Notes under the pieces: model-generated
Database searches by the model: none
Seen by the model: only the letters and a program-made list of their open reading frames with translations
What the model was told of the DNA's origin: nothing
Shown here: piece by piece, positions 7,764 to 11,165 of the stretch
Position numbering within the stretch: position 1 is the stretch's first letter
Layout of the letters: every line of letters starts with the position of its first letter
NCBI GenBank assembly: GCA_938009055.1
Contig: CALLIO010000188.1
Coordinates: forward strand, 1 to 11,165
DNA: 11,165 bases
Direction of reading: 5' to 3'
DNA from: an uncultured Altererythrobacter sp.
GTDB taxonomy: Bacteria > Pseudomonadota > Alphaproteobacteria > Sphingomonadales > Sphingomonadaceae
Position numbers and translations under genes: made by a program

Positions 7764-9038
7764 ATGAGTGTACGGCTGCCCGCCGATAGCATCGACCTTT
7801 CCGGGGTCGTGCGGTCCGGCGATACCATCGTTTGGAGCCAGGCTTGTGGCGAACCGCTACCGCTGATCGAAGCGCTGATTGCGCAGCGCGCTGCGATTGG
7901 CCCTGTGGCAGCCTTTGCTGGATCAAGTTTTTCAGGTGTTTTGCGCCCTGAGCATACCGATTACATTCGCGTGCTGAGCATGGGCGCGCTTGGTGCATTG
8001 CGCCAGCTTAGCAAGGCCGGGGTGCTGGGCATCGTGCCGTGCCATGTTGGGCAGATTGGGCGCATGATCGAAAACGGCCAGCTTGCCTGCGATGTCGCCT
8101 TTGTGCAGGTCAGCCCTGCTGATGCCAACGGCCATCACAGCTATGGCATTATCGGCGACTATGCTGATGCGGCGGTGCGCAAAGCGCGGGTGGTTGTAGC
8201 GGAAATCAACGCGCAAATGCCCTATTTGCATGGTGACCCCCAGCTGGCCGCGAGCGATATCGACTTCTTCATCGAAACCGATCGCCCGCTTGTCACGCTG
8301 GAGCGAGCACCGATTCGTGAGTCGGATCGCGCAACGGCGCGGCACTGTGCGCAGTTTGTCGAGGACGGCAGCGTCCTGCAATTCGGCATCGGCGCGGTTC
8401 CCGATGCAATAGCGCAGTCGATTGGCGATCGCCGCGATCTTGGTGTGCATTCTGGCATGATGGGCGAGGCGCTGCTCGATCTTTACGAAAGCGGCGCGCT
8501 GACCAATGCGACCAAAAGCGAATTTCGCGGCATTTCGGTGGTCGGCGCACTGATGGGCAGTCGCGCGCTGTATGATTTTGCCGATCACAACAAAGCCGTG
8601 GCGCTCGCATCATCGCAGGTGACGCATGATGAAGCCATCTTGCAGGCCATCCCTAAGCTGGTCTCTGTCAATTCGGCGATTGAGGTTGATCTCACAGGCG
8701 CGGTCAACGCCGAAACGGTTGGATCAAGCTATGCCGGAGCAACCGGTGGCCAGGTTGATTACGTGCGCGGAGGGAGTCGTGCTGCGGGCGGACATGCCAT
8801 CATCGCTTTGCCCGCAACCGCAGCAAGGGGCATGGCGAGCCGGATCGTTCCGCAGCTATCCGGCCCGGTTACCACCAGCCGCAGCGAGGTGGACGTGATC
8901 GTTACCGAATATGGCGCGGCGCAATTGCGCGGCCTGACGCTGGTGGAACGGGCAAAGGCGCTCATTGCTATCGCGAGCCCCGATTTTCGCGAAGGTCTTG
9001 AGCGCGATGCCCATTCTCTTTTTGCACGAGGATTTTGA
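7764..9038 (+). CDS. acetyl-CoA hydrolase/transferase-family CoA-transferase (Cat2/4-hydroxybutyrate CoA-transferase-like)
   Basis: A 424-residue protein of the two-domain acetyl-CoA hydrolase/transferase family, whose members move CoA between carboxylates (4-hydroxybutyrate, succinate, itaconate as in RipA, and others). Seen here: an N-terminal half with IVPCHVGQIGRMI-like and FVQVSPAD..G..S.G segments, EINAQMP (147-153), LQFGIGAVPDAIAQ, LGVHSGMMGEAL, FRGISVVGALMGSRALYDFA, and GGQVDYVRG (328-336). In characterised transferases the catalytic Glu forms the CoA thioester and sits in an LG.HTEM-type motif; here that position appears to be G231 (HSGM). Related actinobacterial and sphingomonad proteins share this pattern as I recall, so the activity may differ from a classical transferase. 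The frame is open back to 7620, but upstream codons overlap the ligase and the family N-terminus fits ATG 7764. The ribosome site is weak. The stop shares one base with the crotonase ATG. Confidence 0.88.
   Translation: MSVRLPADSIDLSGVVRSGDTIVWSQACGEPLPLIEALIAQRAAIGPVAAFAGSSFSGVLRPEHTDYIRVLSMGALGALRQLSKAGVLGIVPCHVGQIGRMIENGQLACDVAFVQVSPADANGHHSYGIIGDYADAAVRKARVVVAEINAQMPYLHGDPQLAASDIDFFIETDRPLVTLERAPIRESDRATARHCAQFVEDGSVLQFGIGAVPDAIAQSIGDRRDLGVHSGMMGEALLDLYESGALTNATKSEFRGISVVGALMGSRALYDFADHNKAVALASSQVTHDEAILQAIPKLVSVNSAIEVDLTGAVNAETVGSSYAGATGGQVDYVRGGSRAAGGHAIIALPATAARGMASRIVPQLSGPVTTSRSEVDVIVTEYGAAQLRGLTLVERAKALIAIASPDFREGLERDAHSLFARGF
9028..9032 (+). promoter_or_regulatory. ribosome binding site of crotonase gene
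   Basis: GAGGA lies 5 bases before the ATG at 9038 and supports that start over the TTG at 9035. The site is inside the last codons of the CoA-transferase gene, and the junction is TGATG. Confidence 0.7.
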
Positions 9039-9805
9039 TGACTGACGCTGTTCGCTTCGATGTGCCCGAAACCGGGATTGCCGTACTCACTATCGACCGA
9101 CCCGATGCGCGCAATGCGCTGGGCAAGGATGTGCGCGCAGGACTGTTTGCCGGATGGGAGCGGTTCGAGAGCGACTCGGCGCTCAAGGTCGCGATCCTAA
9201 CCGCCAGCGGAGACAAGGCTTTTTGCGCAGGCGGCGATCTTAAGGAAATGTCGCAGATGCAAATGGTTGTCCCACCGCCCGATATGTTCCCTGTGCCCGG
9301 CGACACTGTAGCGCTGACCAAGCCGACCATCGCTGCTGTCAACGGTGTTGCCTATGGCGGCGGCTGGCTGATCGCGCAGGCCTGCGATTTGTGTGTCGCC
9401 TCGGACAATGCGCGGTTTGCTATATCCGAGGCTAAGGTCGGACGCGGCTCGCCTTGGGCCGCGCCGCTCATTCACATGATCCCGCAGCGTATCTTTATGG
9501 AGGTGGTGCTGACAGGTGATCCACTGAGCGCACAGCGGGCTTACGAAACTGGCCTCATCAACCGCGTTACGACACGCGAAAGCCTGCTCGAGGAGGCCCT
9601 GGGGCTCGCCCGCAGCATCGCAGCCAATGCGCCGCTTTCCGTTGCAGCGGGCAAGGAGACAGTGCTCATGTCAACGGAAATGGGCAAAACCGCTGCTCTC
9701 AAAACTGCGCGCCATATCTGGGAAACGGCCTATCGCAGCGAAGATGCACAGGAAGGGCCGCGCGCCTTTGCCGAGAAGCGCAAGCCTGTGTGGAAAGCAC
9801 AATGA
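9038..9805 (+). CDS. crotonase-fold protein annotated as enoyl-CoA hydratase/isomerase
   Basis: A 255-residue crotonase-superfamily enzyme. N-terminal ITIDRPDARNAL-like strands lead to the first oxyanion loop, KAFCAGGDLKEM. The second loop is VNGVAYGGGWLIAQACDL, with glycines at 107-109. Later elements are FAISEAKVG, VLTGDPLSAQRAYETGLIN and a C-terminal helical region. In hydratases the two acid/base residues are Glu144 (GGGCE) and Glu164 (rat numbering). Here Glu164 is kept (E131) but Glu144 is Leu111. Glu164-only enzymes are more typical of isomerases or other crotonase reactions, so water addition is uncertain. In pathway terms it may hydrate or isomerise the glutaconyl-type product of the carboxylase (compare methylglutaconyl-CoA hydratase LiuC or AtuE). 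It is coupled to both neighbours: a one-base overlap upstream and a four-base ATGA overlap downstream. Confidence 0.9.
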   Translation: MTDAVRFDVPETGIAVLTIDRPDARNALGKDVRAGLFAGWERFESDSALKVAILTASGDKAFCAGGDLKEMSQMQMVVPPPDMFPVPGDTVALTKPTIAAVNGVAYGGGWLIAQACDLCVASDNARFAISEAKVGRGSPWAAPLIHMIPQRIFMEVVLTGDPLSAQRAYETGLINRVTTRESLLEEALGLARSIAANAPLSVAAGKETVLMSTEMGKTAALKTARHIWETAYRSEDAQEGPRAFAEKRKPVWKAQ

Positions 9806-10686
9806 GCGGCATTGCAACAGCGCACGGGGCGCGGTCATGGCTGTTCGTGCCGGGCGATAGCGAGCGAAAGATGGCCAAGGCCTGCGCCAGCGAGGCCGAC
9901 ATTGTCCTGATCGATCTGGAAGATGCCGTTGCCGAGGACGAAAAGACCGATGCGCGGGTAAAAGTGCAGCAATTTCTGCGCGACAATGAAAGCGAACGGC
10001 ACAGGTTGTGGGTGCGCATCAATCCGCTATCTTCTGGCCTCGCATTAAGCGATCTGGTGAGGATCATGCCCGCTGCGCCAGGCGGCGTCATGCTGCCCAA
10101 ACCAATAGGGCGTAAAGACGTGGAGCGGATCGATCATTATCTTGCTGCATTGGAGGCAGCACATGATATCGAGCCGGGCACTACGGGCGTTATCGTCGTA
10201 GCCACGGAAACCCCGCATTCGACATTGGCCACGCGTGAGTATGGCGGCTTTGACAGGCTCTGCGCGATGACCTGGGGCGCGGAGGATCTGGCGACCGCGC
10301 TTGGCGCCTCAACCAACCGCACGCCAACAGGCGATTATACCTTCACCTATCAGTTCGCGCGCTCCGCCTGCCTCATTGGTGCTTCAGTCGCCGAGGCGCG
10401 CGCGATTGAAACGATGCATGGTGATTTCCGGGATGAAGCAGGCCTTCGCACACTTGCGCGAACGGCCAGTGCTGAAGGGTTTGGTGGCATGATCGCAATC
10501 CATCCTGCGCAAGCTGCAATCATCAATGAGTGCTTTTCACCCAGCGCCGAGGAACTGACCAAGGCCCACGAAATTGTGGCATTGTTCGCTGCCTATCCAG
10601 GTAAGGGCACGATTGGCCATGGCGGGGTCATGCTCGACAGACCGCACCTGCTTCGCGCCGAGGCGATAATAGCGCGTGCAAGATGA
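9802..10686 (+). CDS. CitE-like CoA-ester lyase (HpcH/HpaI aldolase/citrate lyase beta family)
   Basis: A 294-residue CitE-like protein. Members cleave 3-hydroxyacyl-CoA esters (malyl-, beta-methylmalyl- or citramalyl-CoA) into acetyl- or propionyl-CoA plus a keto acid. Family marks: RSWLFVPGD (11-19), IDLEDAV (37-43), WVRINP with R72 in the CoA/substrate site, LPKP, ATETPHS with E136, and TWGAEDLATALGA with D162. E136 and D162 are the usual Mg2+ ligands. Its length suits free-standing lyases such as RipC/Ccl or Mcl rather than the ACP-dependent citrate lyase subunit, and no citC/D/F genes are nearby. The start at ATG 9802 overlaps the crotonase stop (ATGA); a GTG at 9790 is in frame but less likely. 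It is probably the carbon-carbon bond-breaking step of the operon. The electrophile is unknown: pyruvate or glyoxylate in known enzymes, possibly a beta-keto acid here (inference). Confidence 0.91.
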   Translation: MSGIATAHGARSWLFVPGDSERKMAKACASEADIVLIDLEDAVAEDEKTDARVKVQQFLRDNESERHRLWVRINPLSSGLALSDLVRIMPAAPGGVMLPKPIGRKDVERIDHYLAALEAAHDIEPGTTGVIVVATETPHSTLATREYGGFDRLCAMTWGAEDLATALGASTNRTPTGDYTFTYQFARSACLIGASVAEARAIETMHGDFRDEAGLRTLARTASAEGFGGMIAIHPAQAAIINECFSPSAEELTKAHEIVALFAAYPGKGTIGHGGVMLDRPHLLRAEAIIARAR

Positions 10687-10708
10687 CGCTCCATGCGCCG
10701 AAGGACAA

Positions 10709-10776
10709 CGCAATAAGCGCTCGAATTGAACAATGTATTATTCTATGCGCAATAAATGCCTTCCAATAATGCGCAA
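10709..10776. repeat. small AT-rich direct repeats in the gap before the aldehyde dehydrogenase
   Basis: CGCAATAA occurs at 10709-10716 and again at 10748-10755. ATGCGCAA occurs at 10745-10752 and 10769-10776, starting 24 bases apart. TTATT (10738-10742) and AATAA (10751-10755) form inverted arms around CTATGCGC. These lie in an AT-rich stretch that may hold the aldehyde dehydrogenase promoter or regulator sites. No clear -35/-10 pair or Rho-independent terminator was found between 10687 and 10817. Confidence 0.35.
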
Positions 10777-10783
10777 AAAGCGG

Positions 10784-10833
10784 TAGGGAGCTTGTTGGCG
10801 CTGCATAGGGAGCGGTGATGGCAGCTAGGGACG
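10784..10833 (+). repeat. three TAGGGA direct repeats in the aldehyde dehydrogenase leader
   Basis: TAGGGAGC is at 10784-10791, TAGGGAGC at 10806-10813 and TAGGGACG at 10826-10833, with starts 22 and 20 bases apart. The second and third also serve as purine-rich ribosome sites: 5 bases before an ATG at 10818 and 7 bases before the ATG at 10839. Confidence 0.45.
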
Positions 10834-10838
10834 GGATA

Positions 10839-11165
10839 ATGGCGGACTACAAATTGCTGATCGATGGTGCGCTGGTGAATGGCGAGGCCGTGCTGGGCAT
10901 TTCCAACCCGGCCAACGAAGCATGTTTTGCGCAAAGTCCGCTAGCTTCCGAAGCGCAGGCTGGCGCTGCCGTATCTGCCGCCAAAAATGCGTTCACTTCG
11001 TGGAGCCACGAAAGCTATGCCAAACGCACCGCGCGGGTTGGAAAGCTTGCCGATGCGATTGAAGCGCGGGCTGATGATATCGCGCGCTTGCTGGTGCAGG
11101 AACAGGGTAAGCCGCTGGGCGAAGCGGCGATGGAGACAGGCGCTGTGCCCGCCTTCATGCGCTAT
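10839..11165 (+). CDS. aldehyde dehydrogenase, N-terminal part (runs off the window)
   Basis: The first 109 codons of an NAD(P)-dependent aldehyde dehydrogenase. After MADYKLLIDGALVNGEAVLG comes the family pattern ISNPANEACFAQSPLASEAQ, then a helical AAVSAAKNAFTSW segment, and LADAIEARADDIARLLVQEQ followed by GKPLGEA, which is typical of the N-terminal coenzyme-binding domain. The catalytic Cys and Glu lie beyond the window, so completeness and substrate cannot be judged. Two in-frame ATGs are possible: 10818 adds seven residues, and both have good ribosome sites. I prefer 10839 because homologues usually begin M..YKLLIDG. It follows the lyase gene by about 150 bases and so may have its own promoter. 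A role making the acid that the ligase or CoA-transferase then activates would fit, but is inference. Confidence 0.88.
   Translation, partial: MADYKLLIDGALVNGEAVLGISNPANEACFAQSPLASEAQAGAAVSAAKNAFTSWSHESYAKRTARVGKLADAIEARADDIARLLVQEQGKPLGEAAMETGAVPAFMRY

Noticed and set aside
10681..10720. Rho-independent terminator after the CitE-like gene
   Set aside because: No stable GC hairpin followed by a T-run is present. The short gap before 929 on the minus strand likewise lacks one.

Overview
The window looks like part of an alphaproteobacterial accessory chromosome region or plasmid. Sphingomonadales is my best guess, based on moderately high GC, codon use and gene content; this is inference, since no rRNA or other marker gene is present. 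Everything recognisable is CoA-ester catabolism plus one regulator.

Layout. (1) Bases 1-916 are a gene graveyard: three fragments of unrelated catabolic genes are butted together. They are the C-terminal part of a 4-hydroxy-2-oxovalerate aldolase (minus strand), an N-terminal piece of an acyl-CoA dehydrogenase with an internal stop, and a FadD3-like acyl-CoA ligase with two in-frame stops and an internal deletion. (2) Bases 929-5119 (minus strand) form a compact operon read leftwards: TetR regulator, biotin carboxylase, a separate biotin-carrier protein, and an MCC/GCC-type carboxyltransferase. Together they make a three-polypeptide acyl-CoA carboxylase. (3) Bases 5120-5235 are a divergent AT-rich control region. 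It has a TTGACA box and an imperfect palindrome suited to a TetR-family repressor. (4) Bases 5236-10686 (plus strand) form a tightly packed, mostly overlapping operon: a BKACE (DUF849) beta-keto acid cleavage enzyme, an AMP-forming acyl-CoA ligase, an acetyl-CoA hydrolase/transferase-family CoA-transferase, a crotonase, and a CitE-like lyase. (5) After a 131-152 bp gap with small direct repeats, an aldehyde dehydrogenase begins and runs off the right edge.

How the genes could work together (inference). The intact genes cover acid activation (ligase, CoA-transferase, and perhaps the aldehyde dehydrogenase supplying the acid). They also cover carboxylation of a beta-branched enoyl-CoA, hydration or isomerisation of the resulting glutaconyl-type CoA (crotonase), retro-Claisen/aldol cleavage (CitE-like), and capture of a beta-keto acid by acetyl-CoA (BKACE). 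An HMG-CoA-type cleavage of a 3-hydroxy-3-R-glutaryl-CoA would release exactly acetyl-CoA plus a free beta-keto acid, the two substrates of a BKACE. The cluster may therefore be a variant of the leucine/acyclic-terpene carboxylation pathway for an unknown beta-branched substrate, with BKACE as the finishing step. Two enzymes depart from textbook active sites: the crotonase lacks the Glu144-equivalent, and the CoA-transferase has Gly where the catalytic Glu is expected. The real chemistry may therefore differ from the family names.
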